A DNA stretch of 5,821 nt from NCBI GenBank assembly GCA_019114885.1, contig DXEQ01000265.1, forward strand, positions 1 through 5,821, given 5' to 3'. The position numbers and the translations under genes were made by a program. The notes under the pieces were generated by a model. It saw only the letters and a list, made by a program, of their open reading frames with translations. It ran no database searches and was not told the DNA's origin. Positions 1 through 5,797 of the stretch are shown here, one piece after another (within the stretch, counting starts at the first letter, position 1; every line of letters begins with the position of its first letter). This DNA is from Candidatus Anaerobutyricum stercoripullorum (GTDB lineage Bacteria > Bacillota > Clostridia > Lachnospirales > Lachnospiraceae).

Positions 1-10
1 AAATAGTCTT

Positions 11-56
11 TTTTTATCTTATAGGAAATTCCGTCGGAATTCCTATAAGATAAAAA
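11..56. repeat. Long AT-rich inverted repeat (17-base arms)
   Basis: TTTTTATCTTATAGGAA at 11-27 is perfectly complementary to 40-56, and TTCCG at 29-33 pairs with CGGAA at 35-39, leaving one bulged base. The fold could form as RNA or as a cruciform. The T run is on the left arm and the A run on the right arm, so a transcript from either strand would leave the hairpin without a U tract. This argues against a normal intrinsic terminator, although the fold might still mark the 3' end of a gene lying before the window. Confidence 0.75.
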
Positions 57-97
57 TCCCTCCGGGAGGGATGCGCACTCGCGTGAAACGGAATTTT

Positions 98-147
98 GTC
101 GCTGAAGCGACCGCGCTCGGCGCGAGAGTTCTGCTCGGCAGAACTCT
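98..147. repeat. Three abutting GC-rich hairpins
   Basis: Three stems follow one another without spacer bases: GTCGC-TGAA-GCGAC (98-111), CGCGC-TCG-GCGCG (112-124) and AGAGTTCTGC-TCG-GCAGAACTCT (125-147). The last has ten perfect base pairs, and two of the three share the loop TCG. The last is followed by TTTG only, a poor U tract. They are listed separately from the whole element because contiguous stems suggest a selected structure rather than chance palindromes. Confidence 0.7.
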
Positions 148-197
148 TTGTTCATGCATGTAAAAATGTCATGCGAAACGATGAGTTTTACCAGATT

Positions 198-213
198 ATG
201 AAAGCGCTTTCTA
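198..213. promoter_or_regulatory. cre-like operator 1 (upstream)
   Basis: ATGAAAGCGCTTTCTA matches the Gram-positive catabolite-responsive element consensus WTGNAANCGNWWNCAW at all but one position and contains the perfect palindrome AAAGCGCTTT (201-210). CcpA and other LacI-family regulators bind such sites. It lies about 90 bases before the -35 box and about 130 bases before the predicted transcription start. It could be an activating cre or an auxiliary operator for looping. Which protein binds cannot be told from the sequence. Confidence 0.65.
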
Positions 214-236
214 AAAATGTGAAAAATCATAGGTGT

Positions 237-260
237 TTTGCACGAAAAACAAGATGCAAA
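237..260. promoter_or_regulatory. Weak inverted repeat TTTGCA-N12-TGCAAA
   Basis: TTTGCA (237-242) is repeated inverted at 255-260 with a 12-base spacer, giving half-site centres about 18 bases apart, between the upstream cre-like site and the -35 box. The layout would suit a dimeric activator. Six-base arms in AT-rich DNA can arise by chance, so this is only a tentative site. Confidence 0.2.
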
Positions 261-303
261 TTTGTTGAATAGGACGAAATAAACTGGGAATACTAAAGAA
301 TAA

Positions 304-331
304 TTGACAAAATCGAGATGATGAATATAAT
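304..331 (+). promoter_or_regulatory. Sigma-A promoter of the operon
   Basis: A perfect TTGACA -35 box (304-309) and a perfect TATAAT -10 box (326-331) are separated by 16 bases in AT-rich DNA. Transcription should begin near 338-340, giving a leader of roughly 55 bases before the first gene. With consensus boxes, the basal promoter is expected to be strong, so control would depend mainly on repression, which fits the operator that begins at the predicted start site. The spacing is one base below the usual optimum of 17. Confidence 0.75.
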
Positions 332-338
332 AAAACCC

Positions 339-354
339 AAGAAAGCGCTTTTAT
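339..354. promoter_or_regulatory. cre-like operator 2 (on the transcription start)
   Basis: AAGAAAGCGCTTTTAT contains the same palindrome AAAGCGCTTT (342-351) as the upstream site, and the two share eleven identical bases. It matches the cre consensus with two mismatches. It covers about +1 to +15 of the predicted transcript, where a bound CcpA or local LacI-family repressor would block initiation or early elongation. The two palindrome centres are 141 bases apart, a distance compatible with looping between sites. Confidence 0.65.
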
Positions 355-382
355 AAATTTTCAATACATTTTCAAGAATGAA

Positions 383-389
383 AGGAGAG
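383..389 (+). promoter_or_regulatory. Ribosome binding site that decides the start of gene 1
   Basis: AGGAGAG stands before two consecutive ATG codons at 391 and 394. The AGGAG core (383-387) is only three bases from the first and six from the second, so the second is better spaced. Starting at 394 also places the conserved histidine of the SHGLNRF motif at residue 44, the number I recall for the catalytic histidine of E. coli YiaK. Confidence 0.7.
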
Positions 390-393
390 CATG

Positions 394-1395
394 ATGAGAG
401 TTCCGTATGAAGAAATGGTGAATGAGTTTGCAAGAGTTTTGGAGAAGAAAGGATTCCAGCGTGAGGATGCGGAGAATGCGGCGGTCATTTTCGCACAGAA
501 CAGTCTGGCAGGGGTATTTTCTCACGGTCTGAACCGGTTCCCGCGAGTGGTCAGCTATCTGGAAAAAGGAGAGATTGACCCGGATGCAAGAGCAACCTGC
601 GAGATGCAGATGGGAGCCATCGAGCGCTGGGACGGTCACCGGGGATTTGGCCCGCTGAACGCGAAACGGGCCATGGACCGTGCCTGTGAGCTGGCAAAAG
701 AGTACGGTATCGGCTGTGTCGCCCTCGGCAACAATAACCACTGGATGCGCGGAGGCACCTATGGCTGGCTGGCAGCGGATAACGGATGTATCGGCATCTG
801 CTGGTCCAACACCATGCCGAATATGCCGGCGTGGGGCGGTATGGACAGAAAGATTGGAAACAACCCGCTGATCATGGCGGTACCGCGTTCCAATGGAGAG
901 CACGCTATGATCGACTGTGCGGTGTCCCAGTTCTCTTACGGCAAGATTGAGGACTGCCGGTTAAGAGGAGTGAAGCTTCCGGTTCCGGGAGGATACGATA
1001 CCAAAGGAGAGCTGACAACGGATCCGGCGGAGATTGAGAAGACATGGCGTGTGCTTCCGATGGGATACTGGAAGGGAAGCGGTCTTTCCATCATCCTTGA
1101 TCTGATCGCCACCGTGCTGACCAATGGAAACTCTGTGCAAAAAATCGGAACCTTCGGTGATGAGATTGGCCTGACTCAGATTATGATCGCCGTAGACCCG
1201 ACGAAATTTAATACGGTGGAGGAGACAGACGCGATCGTTGACGCAATCCTGGCCGATGTGAAATCTTCTGTGCCGGTCACAGAAGGAGGAGAGGTTCTCT
1301 ATCCGGGTGAACTGGAACTTAAGAACATCAAAGAAAACAAAGAACAGGGAATTCCGGTGATCGAAGAAGTCTGGAACTCTGTGCTTAACATGTAA
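394..1395 (+). CDS. yiaK: YiaK/DlgD-like oxidoreductase (2,3-diketo-L-gulonate reductase family)
   Basis: A 333-residue NAD(P)H-dependent reductase of the Ldh2/malate dehydrogenase family, expected in the cytosol. E. coli YiaK (about 332 residues) reduces 2,3-diketo-L-gulonate to 3-keto-L-gulonate. Shared motifs, by recall of the E. coli protein and in order: SHGLNRFPR near residues 43-51 with the putative catalytic His44, GAIERWD near 74-80, NHWMRGGTYGW at 115-125, GICWSN at 134-139, IGNNPLI at 154-160, FSYGKIE at 180-186, and LPMGYWKGSGLS at 221-232. These match YiaK better than they match malate or ureidoglycolate dehydrogenases. The start at 394 is preferred over 391 on ribosome-site spacing and on His44 alignment. 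It is the first gene of the operon, just behind the cre-controlled promoter. Oddly, no TRAP transporter, sugar-acid kinase or decarboxylase accompanies it here, so its substrate may be another 2-oxo or 2,3-diketo acid. Family assignment is firm; exact reaction uncertain. Confidence 0.88.
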   Translation: MRVPYEEMVNEFARVLEKKGFQREDAENAAVIFAQNSLAGVFSHGLNRFPRVVSYLEKGEIDPDARATCEMQMGAIERWDGHRGFGPLNAKRAMDRACELAKEYGIGCVALGNNNHWMRGGTYGWLAADNGCIGICWSNTMPNMPAWGGMDRKIGNNPLIMAVPRSNGEHAMIDCAVSQFSYGKIEDCRLRGVKLPVPGGYDTKGELTTDPAEIEKTWRVLPMGYWKGSGLSIILDLIATVLTNGNSVQKIGTFGDEIGLTQIMIAVDPTKFNTVEETDAIVDAILADVKSSVPVTEGGEVLYPGELELKNIKENKEQGIPVIEEVWNSVLNM

Positions 1396-1484
1396 CAGGA
1401 CAATACGGCGCGGCTGGCCGGAAAAGAGAAAAACGGACAGGCTGCGCGGCGGCACTGTGAAGAAAGAAATAAGGAGAAAAAGTT

Positions 1485-2837
1485 ATGGAATATATTATTG
1501 GAATCCTGCTGCTGGTCACCTTCGTTGGCCTGGCGGTTTATGCGGTGCGGGGCGGCAACCTGATGATGGGAATGCTCATCATGGGCGTGTTGTGGACAGC
1601 GCTCCCGCTGATTGGAAATACATTTGCTACCAATCCGGAGTTTATCGCGTCTTATCCGGGTATAACCGATATCAGTTTTGTTGACGCGATCACCAACGTC
1701 TTCCAGGCGGGCCCGGAGGGCTGGGGAAGCGTTCTGGTCAACGTCGTATTCGGCGCCTGGTTCGGCCGGGTGCTCTTACAGACAGGTATTGCCGACACCC
1801 TGATTCGGAAAGCGGTAGAGCTTGGCGGCGATAAACCGGTGATCATCTGCGTACTGTTATCCGTTGTGACTACCGCGATTTTTTCCACCCTGTTTGGCGC
1901 GGGTGCGGTCGTGGCCATCGGCGTGATCATCCTGCCGATCCTCATGAGCCTTGGTATACCGAAAAACCTTTCCATTGGTTCGTTTATGTTAAGTGTCGGC
2001 GCCGGCATGTACTTAAATCCGGTACTGACCGGACAGTTCCTCGCCTTCTTCCTGGGAGAAGACGGAAAACAGCTGATCACTTACGATGATCCGGCCCGTC
2101 TGCGCTGGGCAGGTATCGGACTGGCGGTACAGCTGATTCTGGTAGTGATCATGTGTGTGATCTCTCTTAGAAAAAAGAAAACCGTTCATGCGTGGTGCGC
2201 CTCCGCGGCGAGAAAAGCGCGTCCGGGATACGTTCCTTCCATCGCGCTGATTGCTCCGGTACTGCCGGTCGTGCTGCTGGTTGTATTTAACGTACCGATC
2301 ATCCTCGGTTTTACCCTCGGAAGTTTTTACGCGCTGACAGTCTGTGGAAAGCTGAAATCTTTCCGTGGCGCCTGCCGTATCTTAAACAAAGATTTCTATG
2401 ACGGCGTGGTGGACACCGCTCCGCTGATCGGATTTTTGTTAATGATCCCGATGTTCAATAAAGCGGCCGAACTGTGTGTTCCGTATTTTAACGCGCTGCT
2501 TGGCAATGTCATCCCGGACAATACGCTGGTCATCAGCATCGCCTTTGCTCTGCTGGCGCCGCTTGGATTGTTCCGTGGTCCGTTCACTCTCTTTGGATGC
2601 GGCGCTGCGACACTGGGAATCTTAAAAGGAATCGGTTTCTCTACCCCGTACCTTTTCGGACTGATGGTCATTCCTTCCATCACCATGAACGTGTCCATCT
2701 GTATGACACAGAGCTGGATTGCCTGGGGCGTCAGCTACGCGAAAGTTTCAACGAGAGAGCATTTGAAGAAAACGCTGCCATACGCGTGGATCATCTGTAT
2801 CATCATGCAGGCAATCACCTATGTAATGTTCGGTTAA
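1485..2837 (+). CDS. Ion-transporter superfamily permease (CitMHS/GntP/DcuC-like)
   Basis: A 450-residue polytopic inner-membrane protein, probably a secondary transporter for an organic or sugar acid. By eye it has about 12-13 hydrophobic segments, among them near residues 3-20, 25-44, 82-98, 117-137, 139-157, 207-228, 249-270, 309-326, 343-362, 385-406 and 431-449, with a basic cytoplasmic loop at 229-248 (RKKK, ARKAR). Glycine-rich FGAGAVVAIGVIILP (137-151), GAGMYLNPVLTG (172-183) and the later FRGPFTLFGCGAAT (363-376) resemble the paired re-entrant loops of the IT superfamily. AAGGAG at 1471-1476 lies eight bases before the ATG. The 89-base gap after gene 1 shows no clear promoter or terminator. 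Its place next to a YiaK-like reductase suggests that it imports that pathway's substrate, filling the role of the YiaMNO TRAP system in E. coli. Substrate and coupling ion cannot be read from the sequence; the subfamily is a judgement from motif style. Confidence 0.72.
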   Translation: MEYIIGILLLVTFVGLAVYAVRGGNLMMGMLIMGVLWTALPLIGNTFATNPEFIASYPGITDISFVDAITNVFQAGPEGWGSVLVNVVFGAWFGRVLLQTGIADTLIRKAVELGGDKPVIICVLLSVVTTAIFSTLFGAGAVVAIGVIILPILMSLGIPKNLSIGSFMLSVGAGMYLNPVLTGQFLAFFLGEDGKQLITYDDPARLRWAGIGLAVQLILVVIMCVISLRKKKTVHAWCASAARKARPGYVPSIALIAPVLPVVLLVVFNVPIILGFTLGSFYALTVCGKLKSFRGACRILNKDFYDGVVDTAPLIGFLLMIPMFNKAAELCVPYFNALLGNVIPDNTLVISIAFALLAPLGLFRGPFTLFGCGAATLGILKGIGFSTPYLFGLMVIPSITMNVSICMTQSWIAWGVSYAKVSTREHLKKTLPYAWIICIIMQAITYVMFG

Positions 2838-2842
2838 GGAGG
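2836..2842 (+). promoter_or_regulatory. Ribosome binding site overlapping the stop codon of gene 2
   Basis: AAGGAGG begins inside the TAA stop (2835-2837) of the permease gene and ends eight bases before the ATG of the HyuA-like gene. The overlap makes translational coupling of the two products likely and supports a shared transcript. Confidence 0.7.
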
Positions 2843-2850
2843 AGCGGAAA

Positions 2851-4977
2851 ATGAGTAATAGAAAAGTTCGTATGGGAATTGACGTGGGCGGAACGCACAC
2901 GAAGGCGGTTGCCATTGATAATAAGACGCACGAGATCATCGGAAAGTCTTCCGTAAAGACTACGCACGATGACAAAGCCGGTGTGGCGGCCGGCGTTGTA
3001 CAGGCATTCCAGAACTGCCTGCGGGAAAACGAGATCGACCCAAAGGACGTCATCTTTGTGGCCCATTCCACCACACAGGCTACCAACGCGCTGATCGAGG
3101 GCGATGTGGCGCACGTGGGTGTTGTGGGCGTCGGCCCGAAAGGTATCGGAGGATGGATTGCCAAAATCCAGACCAACATGAAAGACATCAACCTGGGTTC
3201 CGGAAGGTTTATCCGCCTGCATAACCGCTTTATCTGCGATGAAAAGCTGTCGGACGAACTGGTGACCGACACGATCCGCTCTCTGGTGGATGAAGGAGCG
3301 GAAGTTGTTGTGGCCAGCGAATCCTACGGTGTGGATGATATGGAAAATGAGACCGGCATCTGCAAGATTGCCAAAGACATGGGACTGGAAGCGACAGCGG
3401 CCAGCGAGATCACAAAACTATATGGACTGACACGGCGGACCCGTACCGCGGCCATCAACGCGTCTATCCTCCCGAAAATGTTAAACACAGCCAACTCCAC
3501 CGAATCCAGCGTGCGAAGCGCCGGGGTAGAAGTTCCCCTGATGATCATGCGCGGCGACGGCGGCGTCATGGAGATCAGCGAGATGAAAAAGCGACCGGTT
3601 CTTACCATGCTTTCCGGTCCGGCGGCCTCCGTCATGGGAAGTCTCATGTACCTGCGTGCTTCCAACGGCGTGTATTTTGAGGTTGGAGGAACGACCACCA
3701 ACATCGGTGTTATCAAGGATGGACGTCCTGCCATTGACTATTCTGTAGTCGGAGGACATCGTACTTATATCAGCAGTCTGGACGTGCGTGTCCTGGGCGT
3801 TGCCGGAGGAAGTATGGTCCGCGCTGATAAGAGCGGCGTGAAAGATGTGGGCCCTCGTTCCGCCCATATCGCCGGCATGGATTACGCCGTATTTACCCCG
3901 GAGGAAGAAATCGTGGACCCGAAGGTTGTTTTCTTCAGCCCGAAGGAAGGAGATCCGGACGACTATGTGGCCATCGAACTGAAAAACGGAAAACGTATCA
4001 CCATCACCAATACCTGCGCAGCAAATGTACTGGGACTGATCAAGCCGGAATATTTTGCCTACGGTAATGCCAACGCGGCAAGAAAGGCCATGCAGCCGCT
4101 GGCAGACTACATGGGTAAAACGGTGGAAGAAGTGGCGACACAGATTCTCACGAGAGCCTATGAAAAGATTGAGCCGATCATCATGGATCTGGCAGAAAAA
4201 TACCGACTGGAAAAAGACCAGATCAGCCTGGTGGGCGTCGGCGGAGGCGCTGCCGCATTAATCGGATTCTGCTCCGATAAGATGGGACTTCGTTATTCCA
4301 TTCCAGATAACGCGGAAGTCATCTCATCCATCGGCGTTGCCCTTGCCATGGTCCGTGACGTGGTGGAACGTGTGGTTCCGAACCCGACGCCGGAGGATAT
4401 CCGTTCCATCAAGGCGGAAGCCATCGACAAAGCGGTGGAGAGTGGCGCTGCTGCAGACAGCGTGGAAGTACACATCGAGATCGACCCGCAGACTTCCAAG
4501 CTGACGGCCATCGCCCTTGGTTCCACGGAGGTAAAGACCACCGATCTGTTAAAAGAATGTACGGCAGAGGAAGCCTGTCAGCTGGCAGCCGACGATCTGA
4601 AAGCATCGCCGGCAGAGATCACCGAGGAATGTGCCACAAAACATTTCTTTGTATTCGGCATGGACAGAAAAGGCAAACATCCGCTGCGTATTCTGGATAA
4701 AAAAGGATTTATCAAAGTGCAGAGAAACGATGGAAAGGCAGTTCTTTGCAAGGCGGGAAGCTACCGGAATATCGTGTCACAGCTCTGGGAAGAACTGGCT
4801 ATCTATCAGCAGGATGCCATCTTAAGACCGGACTATTACATTTGCTCCGGCGCGAGGGTCATGGACTTTGCCGGTTCCATCGATCTGGATAAGATCATGA
4901 TGCTGATGGAAGTGGAGATGCAGACCATCAATCCGGCGGACGAGGTCATCATCGTCGGCGCGAAGAACAGTCTGTAA
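2851..4977 (+). CDS. HyuA-type hydantoinase/oxoprolinase family ATPase, without HyuB
   Basis: A 708-residue cytosolic protein of the HyuA (hydantoinase/oxoprolinase) family, ASKHA fold, near the usual length for HyuA subunits. Relatives use ATP to phosphorylate a carbonyl or enol oxygen, as in 5-oxoprolinase, N-methylhydantoinase and acetone or acetophenone carboxylases. Visible: the first phosphate loop GIDVGGTHTKAV (9-20); the HSTTQATNALIEG region (72-84) typical of the N-terminal domain; LSGPAASVMGS (254-264); the second phosphate loop FEVGGTTTNIGVI (276-288); VGVGGGAAALIG (461-472), the late glycine-rich nucleotide-site segment; and a C-terminal domain from about 510 with five cysteines (570, 576, 594, 633, 665). 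In the second loop most HyuA proteins, by recall, read DMGGTSTD; here both acidic positions differ (Glu277, Asn284). No HyuB subunit follows, so it may act alone, with a distant partner, or as a kinase or reactivase. The gene starts 13 bases after the permease stop. Family certain, substrate unknown. Confidence 0.85.
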   Translation: MSNRKVRMGIDVGGTHTKAVAIDNKTHEIIGKSSVKTTHDDKAGVAAGVVQAFQNCLRENEIDPKDVIFVAHSTTQATNALIEGDVAHVGVVGVGPKGIGGWIAKIQTNMKDINLGSGRFIRLHNRFICDEKLSDELVTDTIRSLVDEGAEVVVASESYGVDDMENETGICKIAKDMGLEATAASEITKLYGLTRRTRTAAINASILPKMLNTANSTESSVRSAGVEVPLMIMRGDGGVMEISEMKKRPVLTMLSGPAASVMGSLMYLRASNGVYFEVGGTTTNIGVIKDGRPAIDYSVVGGHRTYISSLDVRVLGVAGGSMVRADKSGVKDVGPRSAHIAGMDYAVFTPEEEIVDPKVVFFSPKEGDPDDYVAIELKNGKRITITNTCAANVLGLIKPEYFAYGNANAARKAMQPLADYMGKTVEEVATQILTRAYEKIEPIIMDLAEKYRLEKDQISLVGVGGGAAALIGFCSDKMGLRYSIPDNAEVISSIGVALAMVRDVVERVVPNPTPEDIRSIKAEAIDKAVESGAAADSVEVHIEIDPQTSKLTAIALGSTEVKTTDLLKECTAEEACQLAADDLKASPAEITEECATKHFFVFGMDRKGKHPLRILDKKGFIKVQRNDGKAVLCKAGSYRNIVSQLWEELAIYQQDAILRPDYYICSGARVMDFAGSIDLDKIMMLMEVEMQTINPADEVIIVGAKNSL

Positions 4978-4994
4978 ACCACCCCGAACGGGAG

Positions 4995-5001
4995 AAAGGA
5001 G
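4995..5001 (+). promoter_or_regulatory. Ribosome binding site of gene 4
   Basis: AAAGGAG lies seven bases before the ATG at 5009. It matters because a longer open frame on the opposite strand covers this gene and has no comparable site; this one fixes both strand and start. Confidence 0.7.
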
Positions 5002-5008
5002 TGCTTTC

Positions 5009-5767
5009 ATGAAAAAAACAGGAAGAACAGAAAAACTGAAAAAACTGTTTCACGCATTTGGCGGCGGGAGCACTCCTGCGCCAATGAGAACCAGCCCGGA
5101 AGTTCCGCTGGAAGAAATGGTGCGAAAGCTGGAGAAGGTGACGGAGGAAAGCTGGGGGTTGTACGCTTTTGACCGGGAACCGCTTTCCGGAAAATTTACC
5201 ACGGAACAGAAGAAAGCATACATCCGTAAGGCAAACGACTGCGGCAGGCAGTGGGCAGATTGGATTGTTGAAGAGTACCACACCCGCAGTCCGCGGGAAC
5301 TCGCCGGGAAGATGGGAATCCGGGTGGAGACGCCGCCGGTCCCGGTGGGAGGGGAACTGGTCCTGTTTGCCCAGTTTGTACAGCCTGATGAGATCACGAT
5401 TTTTACGGATTGCGTGGATAAAGCGTCCGCATTTGAAAAAAAGAGCGGCTGCCCGCTTCTTAAACGGGAGAATCTGTCCGCAATCCTGTTGGCACACGAG
5501 TTGTTTCATGTGGTGGAAGAGCGGCATGCGGAAGAAATCTTTACCCGGACGGAAAAGGTGGAGCTGTGGCGGAAACCGTTTTCCAACCGTTCCACCATCG
5601 CCTGTCTGTCGGAAATCGCCGCCATGGCGTTCGCCGCACGGCTGTTGAGACTTACCGTCTCTCCTTACATGCTCGATGTGCTGCTGGTATATCCGTACGA
5701 TAAAAATATGGCGTTTGGCCTTTATGAGGAAATATGCACTTTGATGCGTGAAGAAGGAAACAGATAG
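5009..5767 (+). CDS. Putative ImmA/IrrE-like (M78-type) zinc metallopeptidase
   Basis: A 252-residue protein I do not recognise by name. Residues 163-167 read HELFH, an HExxH zinc site, inside the helix NLSAILLAHELFHVVEERH (155-173). About 35 residues on, SEIAAMAFAARLL (201-213) resembles the ImmA/IrrE third-ligand helix (ExxAxxFAaxLL), with Glu202 the likely third zinc ligand. Before the site, ELAGKMGIRVE (97-107) and the strand-like ELVLFAQFVQPDEITIFTD (116-134) match the usual M78 order of helix, short beta-sheet, HExxH helix, Glu helix. The basic N-terminus (MKKTGRTEKLKKLF) is not a signal peptide, so it should be cytosolic. It starts 31 bases after the HyuA-like gene with a good ribosome site and is probably cotranscribed. 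ImmA-type peptidases cleave DNA-binding repressors, but no helix-turn-helix domain or partner gene is visible here. Proteolysis is inferred; it could be a sensor or a catalytically idle relative. Confidence 0.6.
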   Translation: MKKTGRTEKLKKLFHAFGGGSTPAPMRTSPEVPLEEMVRKLEKVTEESWGLYAFDREPLSGKFTTEQKKAYIRKANDCGRQWADWIVEEYHTRSPRELAGKMGIRVETPPVPVGGELVLFAQFVQPDEITIFTDCVDKASAFEKKSGCPLLKRENLSAILLAHELFHVVEERHAEEIFTRTEKVELWRKPFSNRSTIACLSEIAAMAFAARLLRLTVSPYMLDVLLVYPYDKNMAFGLYEEICTLMREEGNR

Positions 5768-5769
5768 TA

Positions 5770-5797
5770 GCCGGCATTTTTTTAAAAATGTGCCGGC
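5770..5797 (+). terminator. Hairpin after gene 4, possible terminator
   Basis: GCCGGCA (5770-5776) pairs with TGCCGGC (5791-5797). The stem can extend inward through a T-G wobble, one T-T mismatch and three T-A pairs, closing on a TTAA loop. It begins two bases after the stop codon of the last gene, where an operon terminator is expected. It lacks an immediate U tract: CAACAGAG follows, and the next T run is at 5816-5821 at the window edge. It may therefore be a weak or Rho-assisted terminator, or a 3'-end stabiliser. Confidence 0.4.

Larger units (their letters stand above)
9..174. repeat. Hairpin-dense intergenic element (candidate dispersed repeat)
   Basis: A non-coding block made almost entirely of inverted repeats. 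Seen directly: 17-base arms at 11-27 and 40-56 enclosing a further TTCCG/CGGAA pairing (29-33 with 35-39, one bulged A at 28); TCCCTC/GAGGGA at 57-62 and 66-71; GTCGC/GCGAC with a TGAA loop at 98-111; CGCGC/GCGCG with a TCG loop at 112-124; a perfect 10-base stem with a TCG loop at 125-147; and a weaker GCATG/CATGC pair at 156-160 and 170-174. The hairpins at 98-147 abut with no spacer. No open reading frame with a ribosome binding site lies in it. From memory I associate similar sequence with multi-copy intergenic elements of Lachnospiraceae, but I could not check this. The boundaries are approximate and the element may begin before the window. Confidence 0.6.

Noticed and set aside
11..56. 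Intrinsic terminator
   Set aside because: The T run precedes the stem and the A run ends it, so neither strand would give a hairpin followed by U residues. It is better described as part of the repeat element.
1..175. CRISPR array
   Set aside because: There are many inverted repeats but no regularly spaced direct repeats with unique spacers, and no cas gene.
338..393. Riboswitch or attenuator in the operon leader
   Set aside because: The predicted leader is only about 55 bases and shows no stable stem apart from the operator palindrome, which is better explained as a DNA-binding site.
361..903. Minus-strand open frame of 180 codons over the start of the reductase gene
   Set aside because: It is antisense to the well-conserved YiaK-like gene and would run into its promoter region. 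Composition is unlike a protein family I know, and it is best explained as a shadow of the codon pattern.
961..1455. Minus-strand open frame of 164 codons over the end of the reductase gene and the following gap
   Set aside because: No ribosome site or recognisable motif; it lies antisense to conserved coding sequence.
1396..1484. Internal promoter or regulatory stem between genes 1 and 2
   Set aside because: Only a short CGGC-TG-GCCG palindrome and a seven-base direct repeat (GCGCGGC) are present; no convincing -35/-10 pair was seen.
1457..1684. Plus-strand open frame of 75 codons starting in the gap before the permease
   Set aside because: It overlaps the permease start in another frame, and its starting codon has no suitable ribosome site; the AAGGAG at 1471 serves the ATG at 1485.
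2748..3272. Minus-strand open frame of 174 codons at the permease/HyuA junction
   Set aside because: It is antisense to two real genes and includes their junction and ribosome site; no motif supports it.
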